Shown here: in pieces, positions 32,114-43,771 of the stretch
How the letters are laid out: every line of letters starts with the position of its first letter
Numbering within the stretch: the first letter of the stretch is position 1
Assembly: GCA_034509735.1 (NCBI GenBank)
Contig: JACGWO010000003.1
Coordinates: 2,604,001-2,668,000 of the forward strand
Direction: 5' to 3'
Length of the DNA stretch: 64,000 nt
Source of the DNA: Sesamum alatum
Taxonomy: Eukaryota; Streptophyta; Magnoliopsida; Lamiales; Pedaliaceae
Translations under genes and position numbers: made by a program
The notes under the pieces: generated by a model
What the model saw: only the letters and a program-made list of their open reading frames with translations
The model's database searches: none
Told to the model about the DNA's origin: nothing

Positions 32114-32339
32114 TGCGTGCTGCGCGCAGGCGCCAGGAAAATGCGTGCGTGCTGGGCTTCGGCCAGCGCGCAGGGGGGCGCGCGCTTGCAGGGTGCACAG
32201 GCTTGCAGCCTGCGTGCGCTGCCCTGTGCGCACGGCTGGCCGGCAAGCACAACGGCTGGGCCATTTTGTGTCGTTTTTCGACGTTTTCCGAAAAATTTGA
32301 TTTTCTGCACATTATTCTAAAAATGCATTGATTTGTCAC
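31488..32339 (-). other. Chimeric open frame: antisense copia leader plus viral RNase H
   Basis: One 283-codon frame begins with an ATG in antisense copia leader, crosses the GC-rich island as an Ala/Arg/Pro-rich stretch of about 75 residues, and continues in frame into the viral reverse-transcriptase thumb and RNase H. The RNase H part keeps Y-T-D-A-N-D and the final H-E-N-V-L-A-D-F-L block. No evidence shows that it is expressed; the polymerase YIDD region is absent. Confidence 0.5.
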
Positions 32340-33666
32340 ATTTGATTTTGGAATAATTGGATTATTCCTTAGATCAAATTTACTTAATTAATCTGGGATT
32401 AATACATGCATTGGATGCATTGTTTATAATGTCCATTGAATTTGAAATTTGAATCTTTGCATATTATTTATGTATTTATGTTTTGTGATGTTGGACATCA
32501 CTTGGATATTTGGAGTATGCATGGTTTAAGCATGATTATTTGGAATAATTGTGTTATGTGCATTGATGGAATCAACATGGGATGATCACAAGAAGCCCTA
32601 AACCTTGTGTATGGATGAATGTATAATTATTTACATTTCTGTTGGGTGGGGCCTGCGTGCCTCTTGTTTTGGGACTATCATCTCCCGTATTTCAGCCTCA
32701 TGATGTTAAGGCTGGTTTTTATTTCCATGTATTACTTTCAATTGTAATGAGAGTAGATAGGATTGGTGAGGTTTTAATTTTAACAAGTATATGGAGTCGG
32801 AGACCCCAAGGTGGAGCATCAAGGCCTGAAACAAGAAGATTACAAAGCCTATTTGAATGACAATGGGAATATCACTTTGTAATAATTTAGGACCACCCTA
32901 GACAGACCATAGACTCACTGCGGGCTCAGTGGGTCGCATAGGTTGGGGTTGTGATCATCCTAACAGGGGTATGCTATGTTTTCTGCATGCGGCCTATTTA
33001 TTTAATTGCTTTAAATATTGGATATTTATGCATGCTAAAACACCATAATGTGATGAGGTCTCGGTCATTCATTAAACTCTCATTTGGTTGGACCAAATTA
33101 AATATTAGGCCCAGAATGGACTTGGATCAAAATGGTACTTTGATCTGTTCGAGCCTTCCATCCACAGCAATGTGGTAAGGAAGCTACCACTACCCAAGTG
33201 TGGTCTCACAAGTCGTGGCACACTTGGACTAGGAGAAAGCTGTACCATTGTTGTGAACAAAGAGACTGCACTCGCTGTTTCCCTGTCTCACGAGTCGTGA
33301 GGGGCGACAGTTTGAGGCATGATTTGGTTGATGGGTCGGGTCCAACACTGAGTAACATGGTTCGCTTGGAGTCCTCGGAACCATGCGAATAGGTGAGGCA
33401 AAATATCTTGGGAATCTCATTGGATGAGAATGATATTGGATATCTCCCACGAGGTCTTCTTCATGTGAATCGTAAAAGCGGGGCATGGAGAATACGCTTG
33501 TGGATCCCAAGCCCACTAGGAAATGATTTTCCAAAACTCCGCTTGAGAGTGGCGGACATTCGTATAAATAGTGGAAAGGTTAAAGACTAAGAGACCATTT
33601 CTTCAACTTGAACAATAATATTACCATCATCTGCTAATTTCTGCTTTACATTTTATTAATGTAGAT
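32114..33666 (+). other. Copia B leader
   Basis: It holds the remnant of the GC-rich island (to about 32262), then about 1.4 kb conserved with D (46450-47963) and F (58890-60414). Landmarks are CACTGCGGGCTCAGTGG near 32916, palindromes CACAAGTCGTG (33207-33217) and CACGAGTCGTG (33289-33299), CGTAAAAGCGGGGCATGGAG near 33472, and TATAAATA at 33563-33570. No coding frame is credible. It is much longer than most copia leaders. Confidence 0.75.
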
Positions 33667-35007
33667 ATGTCTAAGAATCCATTAACCATGGTACTTGAGA
33701 CTAATAAATTCAATGGAACGAACTACTCGGACTGGCTAAGAAACCTGAGGATTGTCCTCAGTTTTGAGAACCCAAGCTACGTCTTGGACGAGCCGCTGCC
33801 GAGCGACTTACCAGAGGGGTCCACGCCAGAAGAACATTTAACGTTCGAGAAATGGCATGAGGACAACCAGAAAGTACGTAGTATCATATTGGCTTCGATG
33901 TCTAATGACATCCAGAAGCAATATGAGAGGCTGGACAACGTCTCCTACATAATGCTCCGCATGAACGAGGTTTATGCGGTTCCGGATAGGCATATTAGAT
34001 ATGCCGCCACAAAAGCATTCTTTGGCACCAAGCTTGCTAAAGGATCGTCTGTACAAAATCATGGGGTCAAGATGCTCTCCCTAGTGGATAAACTTGATGA
34101 CCTTAAAGCTGGGGTTAACAATGAAACGTACATTGACGTGATCCTCCAGTCGCTTCCTCCGTCCTATGACCCGTCTGTTGTAAACTACAACATGAACGGA
34201 CTTGAGAAGTCTATTCATGAGTTGATCAATATGCTGGTTCAATACGAGGCAACGACCCACAAGTCGGTGCCGACGGTATTGATAGGAGAGGCATCGACCT
34301 CCAAGGCGAATGACAAGAGGGCTGGATACTGGAAGAGGAAGAAGGGAAAAGGGAAGACAGTTGCGGCCCCTGCTCGCGCTCCAGGCGCCCCTGTTGCCCC
34401 GGTGGGACCGAGCAAAGGGAAAGGGAAGGCCCGTAGTTCTCAACGGTCCAAGGAAAATGATGTTTGCATGCATTGCCAAGGGAAGGGGCATTGGAACAGG
34501 GAGTGCCCACAACTCCTCTCCAACCCAGGTATGTTTGTGGTTGAAGTAAACATGATAACTAATTTTGCTTCATGCGTATTGGATACTGGGTGTGGTCCTC
34601 ACATCTGCAATGATTTGCAGGCACTGCAAAGAAGCAAAAGGCTAACCAAGGATGAGATGATCCTGAGGCTAGGCGATGGCAAGGCCGTTGCTGCGGAAGC
34701 CGTAGGATCAATGGAGTTAGCCATTAGTAGTCATGTTAGGATTGTACTGAACGACTGTTTCTATGTACCTAGCATGATTAAAAATATTATTTCTATCCCG
34801 GTCCTTGATAAGGAGGGATTTGAATTTACCATCAATAAAAATAGTTTTTTCATTATTAAAGATGGTATTTCTCATTTATTTGGTACATTGGTAAACGGTC
34901 TATACATACTTCAACAGTCCAATTGGATTATGACTGCGGAACACAAACGAAAACATGATGATCACAATAACACAGATGTGGCATGCGACGTTAGGTCATA
35001 TTTCTAA
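33667..35007 (+). pseudogene. Copia B gag and protease
   Basis: A 446-codon frame starts M-S-K-N-P-L, as in F. It shows the copia gag body (N-K-F-N-G-T-N-Y-x-x-W, then H-E-L-I-N-M-L), a Lys-rich linker, and a zinc knuckle C-M-H-C-x3-G-H-W-x3-C near residues 270-285. The protease active site D-T-G-C-G is near residue 305. Gag forms the particle and the protease matures Gag-Pol. The frame is lost near 34974 in the GAG-pre-integrase domain through a one-base change; the last dozen residues are out of frame. Apart from this the gag-protease part is intact. Confidence 0.9.
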
Positions 35008-35797
35008 AGATAGGATAAGAAGGTTGGTGGACTCAAAGAGTCTAGAAATAGACGATTTGGACAACCTACCAGCCTGCGACTCCTGTCTGAAGGGAAAGAT
35101 GACCAAGAAAACCTTTGTTGGACAAAGCACGTAAGCCAATGGTCTGTTGGATTTGATCCATACGGAAGTCTGTAGCCCACTAAATACTCAGGCTAGAGGT
35201 GGGTACTCGTACATCATAACCTTTACCGATGATCACTCACGGTATGGTTATGTTTACCTGATGAGGTACAAGTCTGAAGCCTTTGGAAGGTTTAAGGAAT
35301 ACACACTTGAAGTAGAGAACCAAACCGGTCGAAAGATCAAAGCTCTTTGGTCGAACCGAGGTGGAGAGTATTTGAGTGGTGAGTTTACTGATTATCTAAA
35401 AGACAATGGGATTCTCTCTCAGTGGATCCCTCCTCGAACACCACAACTTAATGGTGTGTCTGAAAGGAGGAATTGGACGTTGTTGGACATGGTCCAATCC
35501 ATGATGAGTTTTACCGAATTCCCGATTTCCTTCTGGGGATACGCTCTTGAGACGGCGGCCAAAGTTGTGAACTTGGCGCCATATAAGAAGATATCCCAGA
35601 CGCTATATGAGATATGGCATGGCAAGCCTGCCTCCTACAAATACTTGAAAGTGTGGGGTTTCCCCGCATATGTTAAGAGATTAGTGGGAGATAAACTGGA
35701 CTCATGGTCTAGTTTATGCAGGTTCATCGGCTATCCGAAAGAAGCTACGGGGTATTATTTCTATGATCCCTCCGAGCAAAAGGTTTTTGTCTCATGA
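34975..35797 (+). pseudogene. Copia B integrase with altered catalytic residues
   Basis: The GAG-pre-integrase zinc region is out of frame with gag and has a TAA at about 35131. The core frame is open from 35147. The first catalytic Asp in the H-T-D-V-C-G-P motif is Glu here (H-T-E-V-C-S-P). The second, in R-S-D-R-G-G-E, is Asn (W-S-N-R-G-G-E). Only the Glu in V-S-E-R-R-N is kept. Copies D and F have Asp at the first position and F at both. A TGA at 35795-35797 ends the frame. The enzyme cannot be active. Confidence 0.9.
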
Positions 35798-36890
35798 AAT
35801 ACAGTGTTCTTCGAAAAGGGTTTTCGATCGGATAGTCGACGCGATGAGGTATTCCTTGAGGAATCAAGTGAGGTACCCCATGAGGCAGCAATGACATCTG
35901 AGCTGGTAGTTCCCATTGATAATGTTCCAGTCCTCTGTAAGTCGGCCAGAGTATCCGATGCACCTGATAGGTATGGATTTTTGGGCCTGACAGGTCAGTT
36001 GGATAATGATCTAAAGACGTACGGAGAAGCGATGTCGGACGTCGATTCAGATAAATGGATTGAGGCCATGAAATCCGAGATGGACTCGATGGGAACAAAC
36101 CAGGTTTGGACCCTAGTGGACCCACCCAAAGGGATAAAACTTGTTGGGTGTAAATGGGTCTACAAACGTAAGCTTGGGGCTGACGGGGAGGTTACAACCT
36201 TCAAAGCTAGGCTTGTGGCGAAGGGTTACACTCAGCGACCCGGGGTCGACTTTGAGGAAACCTACTCGCCCGTAGCAATGGCTAAGTCCATTCGGATACT
36301 ACTTGCCATAGCAGCATGGTATGCTATGAAATATGGCAGATGGACATGAAAATGACCTTCCTCAATGGTTTCATAGAGGAAGACATCTATATGGATCGGT
36401 CAGAAGGTTTCACAACTGTTGTAGAAGAGCGAAGGTCTGCCATCTCCAAAGGTCCATCTATGGCCTCAAACAAGCTTCCCAAAGCTGGAACATACGTTTT
36501 GATGAAGTTATACGGGGATATGATTTCATCAAGAACGAGTCCGATCCTTGTGTATACAAGAAGATCAATGGGATCTCGGTTGCGTTTCTGGTGCTTTACG
36601 TGGATGACATCTTGCTCATTGGGAATGATGCTAAGATGTTGGGTACCACTAAAGCTTGGTTGTCAATGTAATTCTCCATGAAGGATATGGGCGAGGCATC
36701 CTACATCCTTGGCATCAAGATCTACAGGGATAGATCTAGTAGGATGTTAGGAATGGCCCAGTCCTCGTATATTGAGAAAGTCTTGAAGAGATTTAAGATG
36801 GAGATCTCAAAATGAGGATTCCTTCCCATGAGGCATGGAGTTAAGTTATCCAAGAAGCAGTCTCCTAAGACTAATGAGAGCTTAAATAGA
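35798..36890 (+). pseudogene. Copia B reverse transcriptase
   Basis: Blocks C-K-W-V-Y-K-R-K, F-K-A-R-L-V-A-K-G-Y-T-Q, Y-S-P-V-A, M-D-M-K-M-T-F-L-N-G and L-Y-V-D-D-I-L are read in order, giving the Ty1/copia type. Frame changes occur near 36320, and around 36420-36470, with stops near 36669 and 36813. The catalytic Y-V-D-D is kept near 36600. Confidence 0.9.
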
Positions 36891-37552
36891 TGTTGGACAT
36901 CCCCTATACTTCAGCCGTAGGCAGCATACAGTATGTTGTTTAGTGCACTAGACCTGATGTGGCTTTCGCTTTGAGCGTAACTAGTCGATATCAGTCGTGT
37001 GCCGGGGAAGCACACTGGAGTGCAGTCAAGACTATCCTGAAGTACCTGAAAATGACTAAGGACATGTTCTTAATCTACGGTGGTGGAGAGTTGATACTGG
37101 AAGGCTATAGCGATGCTAGCTTCCATTCGGATGACGATGATGTCAAGTCTCAGTCTGGTTATGTGTTCAGACTTAATGGTGGCGTGGTTGCTTGGAAGAG
37201 TTTCAAGAAGCCTACCACGGCGGACTCCACCACAGAGTCTGAATACATAGAAGCTTCGGAAGCTGCTAAGGAGGCGGTTTGGATGAAGAGCTACATCCAA
37301 GAGTTGGGTGTAGTACCTAGCATCGCTGAGCCAGTAGTTATCTTCTGCGATAACAACGGGGCTATAGCGCAAGCAAAGGAACCGAGATCTCATCACCGAT
37401 CCAAGCATATTCTTAGATGCTACCATTTGCTCACAGAGATGGTTACCAGGGGTGACGTTCGGATGGACCGAGTCAGCTCCGCAGAAAACATGCAGATCCA
37501 CTTACTAAGCCCGTGTCGCAAATTGCCCATACTCAGCATCTGGATAAGATAA
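36891..37552 (+). pseudogene. Copia B RNase H
   Basis: The frame open from 36959 shows Y-S-D-A-S-F, S-Q-S-G-Y-V-F, T-T-E-S-E-Y-I-E-A-S-E-A and F-C-D-N-N-G-A, with H-H-R-S-K-H-I near the end. These are the catalytic Asp, Glu and Asp environments of copia RNase H. The TAG codon in the stretch before 36959 breaks continuity with the reverse transcriptase. The C-terminal 20 residues look shifted. Confidence 0.88.
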
Positions 37553-37580
37553 GTTTGAGGTCAATGGGTGATTGGCTTTA

Positions 37581-37595
37581 GGTCAAGTGGGAGAT
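37581..37595 (+). promoter_or_regulatory. Copia B polypurine tract
   Basis: GGTCAAGTGGGAGAT lies directly before the 3' LTR; the same tract, inverted, borders the LTRs at 41851 and 54601. It primes plus-strand synthesis. Confidence 0.75.
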
Positions 37596-39790
37596 TATTA
37601 GAATAGGTGACCAGAAAGCCTATAGGTTTGGTGATTTGTAATCTATTTGACAACTTGATGTAAATGTAATATTACTATGTGATGAATAAAATGAGTGTTC
37701 GTCACTATTGGTGTTTACTTTGTTGCGCTCATTTCACATATGTTGAAATAGTGTTTTACTTATATCACAACAAAGCCCACAGACCACGGTTAACAACTCA
37801 TGCAGTTGGGCCACGCATTGGATGGTGGTCATGAAACCAACTGATTGAGAGTTGGGTCTGAAACGTTCCAAGTCGAGGACCTCGAGACAGGGCATCGAGA
37901 GTCCTATTGAGACATGCATCAAGAGTCGTGTTCATTGGATGAGTGCCATGTTTCATCGGCGACAGGCGTGGGACGCCTACACGATCTTGATGAGTTGGTC
38001 GACTGGGGTCGAGCCAACTGGACTGACTCGCGAGGATCATCATATGATTGGATTTCCCCGGTTCCGATAGTACGGGAGTAGTTCTCAGACTTGAGGAATC
38101 ATGGCAGTTGCGTGCACATGACGGCTGTATGTTGGATCTGGTGAGAGGTGATCATTCTGTAAGATGATCATTATAAGCCTTGTCCAGTGCAGTCGGAATG
38201 TGTAGCGAGGACGGTGGATTCCAAGAAGAGGATTTGTCCCCTGTCAGTATGTGACAGAGGTATCTCCTATGCACTCAAAAATACATTCATGCTTTTTAAA
38301 GCTGTGGCCATAGTGGTTGGTCGAACAGGGAATGGTTTCCTGTGTCGATGCAATAAAGCATACATAGTCTGTATTAAGCATAGATGTCTAGTCAATGATG
38401 GGAACCGACACCCAATTCCATACCCTAGACTAAGGCCGGGAGACGGCAGACGGAAGGACTGTACTTGTACAAAATCGGTGCCTAAATGTTCACGCCAACA
38501 TTCACCTAGTCTCTAGTGCCATGGACCGTTTCTAGATGGCCACCCATGGTAACGGGACCTTATGGGACACGGGCCCAAGTCTAGTTGAGGGTGAACCTAA
38601 AGGGTCACACGAATCACCGAGAAGGTTGAGAGATTGACTTGGAGTCAATCTTGAATGATAAATAAGTAATTGGATTACTTGAGGGATAGTTCATTGGATG
38701 GATGGGCCGATATTGTATTAGGCCCTCATTTGATCAGTAAAATTGAATTTGTCGATTAAATATGGAAAGTCGAGATGTTGGATCTTTTCGATTGAATTAA
38801 AAGACCAACGAGAATAATTTAAGTACACATTAAATTGGATTTAATTTTGGGTTCGGCTGTAATTGGATTACGATAAAATTCGGTTCACTAAATTTTGACC
38901 CGAGAGGAGAAATAATTTCTATTTTGTAATAGGAAGAAGTTGGACTTCTTCCCATAAGAGCATGGCCGAAAATGCTCCCTTGGAGGAAGCTTTAAAATCA
39001 GCCATGCTTCATGCAAGGTGGTAGTTGACTTGTCTCTTTTGGAAAGAGACAAATCAACTCCAATCAAGCCCTTCCCTTTTGGTATGATTTGATCATACCT
39101 TAAAAGTTGGTAGGCTTGATTGAAGAATTAATGGTGATTGATTGGGATGTATCTAGACATCCTTGGATGAACCTAGACACATTCCAATAATCACATTAAT
39201 TATGTATATATAGGAGTATATACAACACCTTGTTAGTAAGAATCATAATTCATCTTTTTCAAGGAAAAAGAGAAGACAATTCGGCCTCTCCTCTCTCTCA
39301 CTCTCGGCCCTCTCTCTCCCATTCCCACTTGTGTTCTTCATTTGATCTTGGATCAAAAGGAAGAACAAAGTAGGTTTAAGAGAACACTAATTAATAGTGT
39401 TTTTCTCTTGAACCGATTCCTTCCTAAACCCATTTTCTTCTAGCAAGGAAAATGTGTGTTTCTTCCGGTGTGGTGTGGCTCACCTTTGGAGAATCCATAC
39501 GTTTGGATTTCGTGAGCATTCCGGAGAAGGAACAGCACAAGTAGCCGCGCATACGTAAAATCATCAAAGGAAATGATTATATTACGCTTTGATAGATTTA
39601 ACTTTTCATCTATGCCCTATGTATTATATGTATATGCTTCTTTAATAATACATCCTACATCGAACGCCCGGTTAAGCACCCAAGGGTACACCCCTTGGGA
39701 CCACGTTTATTTAAATTTGATTTAAATTTACGCACTATTTACGCTTTCTCGCTTCCGCTCGTGCTCCCAGGCGGATCCGCTTGTCCTTCA
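37596..39790 (+). repeat. Copia B 3' LTR
   Basis: It starts TATTAGAATAGGTGACC, where the other copies have TGTTAG, so the terminal TG has changed. It ends CTTGTCCTTCA at 39790. The length of 2195 bp is similar to copy A. A TATA-rich segment at about 39203-39225 resembles that in copy A. Confidence 0.9.
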
Positions 39791-41850
39791 GACATGTGGC
39801 TAAAAGGATATGAACGACGTAAAGAAAACCAACCTTTGATCACTACACGTAGAACAGGTTTCTGGCGTTGTTCCTTTCCGTTTCTCCTTCCGTTCACTTG
39901 AGGATCCAAATTAGAATCCCTCTAATTTTTCCACACCACACTATGGAAGAGTGTATCCCCTAATCTATTGCTAGATAGAAGTAGAGAAAAGAAGAAGAAA
40001 CACTTCTAAAATAACACTATTGTTTTGTGCCTTTTGGAATGTTTTTAAGTTCAACCTTTCCTAAAGGTATGAACACAAAAAGGAGAGTTTTTCAAAGAAT
40101 TTTGGAGAGTATTTTGTTGGAAAAATTCGAGCAAGACAAGGCCATACAAGTTATATGTGAATGGTTTTGTGTATGTAGAGTTGTTAAATTCAAAATTCAA
40201 CTTCTACAGTTAACTTCCAAAGCAACCTACATACACTCACCACTCTCTACATAACCATGCACTATTATAGCAAATAAAACCACCCACAAAACCATATAAA
40301 GGCTGGTCACATGTGCCTCACATGTGGAGGATTTTAATTCCTCCTTCACTTGCTATAAATTTTATTTTCAATGGACTAGGACTACTAGTCTTGGACTTTT
40401 ATTTAATGTAATTAAATTAAGTCCAAAAAAAGTCCATTGGGCATTAATTAATCCAATTCATCTCAATCCAATTGAAGCCCTTAATTTTATTGAATCCAAT
40501 TAAATAAACATAAGTCCAAACTCTAATTAATTGATCCAATCAATTAATTAATCCAAACCCGATAAATTAATTTAAAGGTTCTAAATCCAAAAATTAACTA
40601 ATCCAATTAATTAATTCTTGGACCATCCATCAAATGGATTTCCCAATAAATGATCCAATCATTTATTTTTCTCCTTGAATTAATTTAATCCAATTAAATT
40701 AATACACTTCTTCTAGAATTAATTCTAAATTAATTCTACCAATTCCATAGTGATTTGTGTGTGACTCTTTAGGTTCACCCTCAGCTAGACTTGGGCTTGT
40801 GTCCAGTACAATTGGTCAATTAAATCTAATTTAATTGACTATTTTCCAATTAACCATTAATCGGAAAACGCCCGTCACCATGGGTGGCCGTCTAGCAACG
40901 GTCCATGGCACTAGAGGCTAGGTGAATATTGGCATGAGCGTTTTAGGCTCCCGAGTTCCATACGAGTGCAGTCTTTCCATCATCCGTCTCCTGGTCTAAG
41001 TCTAGGGCATGGAATTTGTCATCGGTTCCCATCCTGGATTAGACAACTATGCTCAATAACTCGAGACACGTTTGCTCAATTGGTCGACGTAAGAAACCAT
41101 TCCCTACTCGATCAATCGCTGTGGCCACAGACTTAAAGAGGTTAAACCGTCTCAGAGCGCATAGGAGACTCGACTGTCATATTCTGACAGGTGACAGATC
41201 CTATCTTGGAATCCACCATCCTCAATACATATTCCGACTTTAATGGATAAGGTTTATAATGAATGTATCCCAGATACGGACATCTCTTGCCAGATCCTAG
41301 ATACAACCATCATATACATACGACTGCCATGATTCCTTAAGTCCGAGGACTAATCTAATACTATCGGAGTCGGGAAATCCAGTCATACCGACCAAGCCTC
41401 CAAGGCTTCCATATGACGATTCCCGCGAGTTAGTTCAGTCAACTAACACCCTTGTCAACTAACCCACTAATATTGCATAGACGTCGAACATCTATCGCCG
41501 ATGAAACATGACACTCATCCAATGAATGCAGTCCTTAGTGCAAGCCTCTATAGGACCCTCGATCCGCTGTCTTGAGGTCCTCGACTTGGAACATTTCAGA
41601 TCAACCCTCAGAAGTTGGTTTCATATTTGTCATCCAATGCGCAACCCAACCACATGGGTTACCCAATTGATCTTTGGGCATTTGTTGTGATGTTTAAACG
41701 CCGTTTAACGTAATTAGTAAGCACAACAAACACATAGTGCCGAGGATGAATACTTACTATATTCATCAAGTCAATATTACTTTAATAAAGATTGCTAAAT
41801 AGTACCCAAAACCGCCAATTCAATTGGCTTTCTGGTCACCTATTCTAACA
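39791..41850 (-). repeat. Copia C LTR
   Basis: The inner end reads CACCTATTCTAACA, the inverse of TGTTAGAATAGGTG. The outer end begins GACATGTGGC, matching the inverse of 45846-45858 in the D LTR. Confidence 0.88.
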
Positions 41851-43771
41851 ATCTCCCACTTGACCTAAAGTCAATCACCCATCTCTCTCAGACTTATCTG
41901 AGCATGAGTATTCTGCGATATCCGGTTTAGTCTCACGGGTCCACCTTATTTATGCCAAGATGATGCTGTCCAACCGCACATCACCTCTTCATTCCATTGC
42001 TCCAAGAAGATGATACTGTGTAAGAATTTTCCTAGATTCGTTATGAGATCTCGGTCCTTTAGCTTGCACTACAGCCATGTTGTTATCTTCCAAGATAACT
42101 ACGGCCTAGCCCGTGCTAGGCACCACACCCAACCATGGATGTGGTTTTCATCCATACCACTCTCCGGAGCAACTTCTAAAGTTGTCATACATTCAATTTT
42201 CATGGTCCGTCGTGGTGTCCCGCTTGAAACCTTTCCAAGCCACCACCTTACCATTGAGCCTGAATTATGTCATACTGATGTTAGATATTATTCACATAAT
42301 CCTGGAAGCTAGTATCGCTATAGCATTCCAGAACTAACTCTCCATAGAACACACATCAAGAACACTTTTTAATCCTTATTCAGGTATTAAAGACTGTTTC
42401 AACCATAGTCTACTATCTCTTTGGTACACACCCGATTTTCGTCATTATACCCAAAGCATACACAACATCAAGTCCAATGCACCAAATAGCATACTCATGC
42501 TGCATACAACAAAGACATAGGGGATGTCAAACATCTAAGCTTCCTCATCAGTCAACCCTGACTGAGTCTTGGACAGCTGAACCCTATATATAAGAATCCA
42601 ATTCCTTTCATGGAGAATTTCTTGAACAACGTTCGTTTTTCAGTGTTACCTAACATCTTAAATTCATTCCAAATGAATAAGACATTACACACTTTAAACA
42701 CAGGGAACACAACTAAACTCCCACTGACCCTCAAGCTCGTTACTGATCGAGTCATACCCGTTATGAACTCATCAAAACAAATATTCCAGTTACATGGAGT
42801 TTCAAACCTAGTTTGAATTCCACGTCGAATCACACGGCTCCAAGTCATTGATTCGATCCAATGTCCAACATTGCTTCTCCTTATGTCTCTTAGATTATAA
42901 TCCAATTGACCGAACTGACCCAGAAACCTGTACCTCTCAGGTATGTCATGTATTCTGGTCGTCCTTAGGAGAATTGGAATATAGTCAGTGGGCAAACTCG
43001 ATTACAAATGATGTTTGCTATATCGTACTGAGGTGTCGCTCTACTTGATTCCTCAAGGAGCTACTCCTCACACCGGTTATCCTCTGAAATTCAATTTCCC
43101 TTAAGACAACACATGAACCTGTGCAAACCTAGTTTGCCTCCCGCTAGTCCTTTGACGTATGCAAGACCATTCCACATACTCAAGTACTTTGTAGGACACA
43201 GGCTTGCCATGCCATATCCAATATGGCTTCTGGGACATGATCTTTGGAAAGTGCCATGTTTTACAACTTGGCTACTGTCTTAAGAACACACCCAGATGGG
43301 CCCAAGGTAGTTCAGTGAAAACACCAACCGAACCATGTCCAACAAGATTCGATTCCTCCCTTATCAGAGACGCTGTTCAATTGTGGCGCTTCAGGGAGAA
43401 TTCCACTAAGTGAGGATTCCATTCTCATTTAGATACATCAAGAGCTCCCACTAAATACACACCAGTCGATCCAAATGAAGGTTAATTTTGCAACCAGCTT
43501 GGTTCCCACTTCAAATCTAATTCCCTGAACCTTCCAAATGTCCTTAGATTTGTGAACCCTCTACTGGTCTTGTGTATTAAGTGACCCATAGATGTCTGAT
43601 TGGATCCAATCCATCAGACCCGTTAGCAAGCATACTTTGTCCTACAAAGAGCTTATTAGCCATCTTCCTGCTCAGGAAGGACTTGCAAGCTAGCAGACTC
43701 TGATTGTCTATTTCTAGACTCCTTAAATCTACTAACCTCCTTATCCTAACTAGAGGAATGTGACCCAGCTT
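41851..43771 (-). pseudogene. Copia C pol remnant
   Basis: Recognisable minus-strand pieces are an R-Y-R-F-L-G-x-x-G-Q-L block upstream of the reverse transcriptase (about 42920), part of the reverse transcriptase with F-D-E-F-I-T-G (about 42760), and the pre-integrase stretch near 43600-43760. The longest open frame is 147 codons (42552-42995). Catalytic motifs are lost. Confidence 0.8.

Larger units (their letters stand above)
32101..39790 (+). mobile_element. Copia element B, 5' truncated
   Basis: It has leader, gag-protease, integrase, reverse transcriptase, RNase H, polypurine tract and one 3' LTR in plus orientation. The 5' LTR and primer site are missing; the element starts inside the GC-rich leader island at the viral junction. 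Many frameshifts and stops are present. It ends at 39790, directly against the LTR of element C. Confidence 0.92.
39791..43771 (-). mobile_element. Copia element C, truncated, inverted
   Basis: A minus-strand 3' LTR (39791-41850, lacking about 140 bp of its outer end) is followed by the polypurine tract and interior up to 43771. The interior corresponds to RNase H, reverse transcriptase, integrase and the start of GAG-pre-integrase, but is shortened by deletions to 1.9 kb and full of stops. No gag, leader or 5' LTR remain. It ends against the LTR of D. Confidence 0.88.

Noticed and set aside
32073..32331. Plus-strand frames over the GC-rich block of copia B
   Set aside because: Same composition effect; no homology between the islands at protein level.
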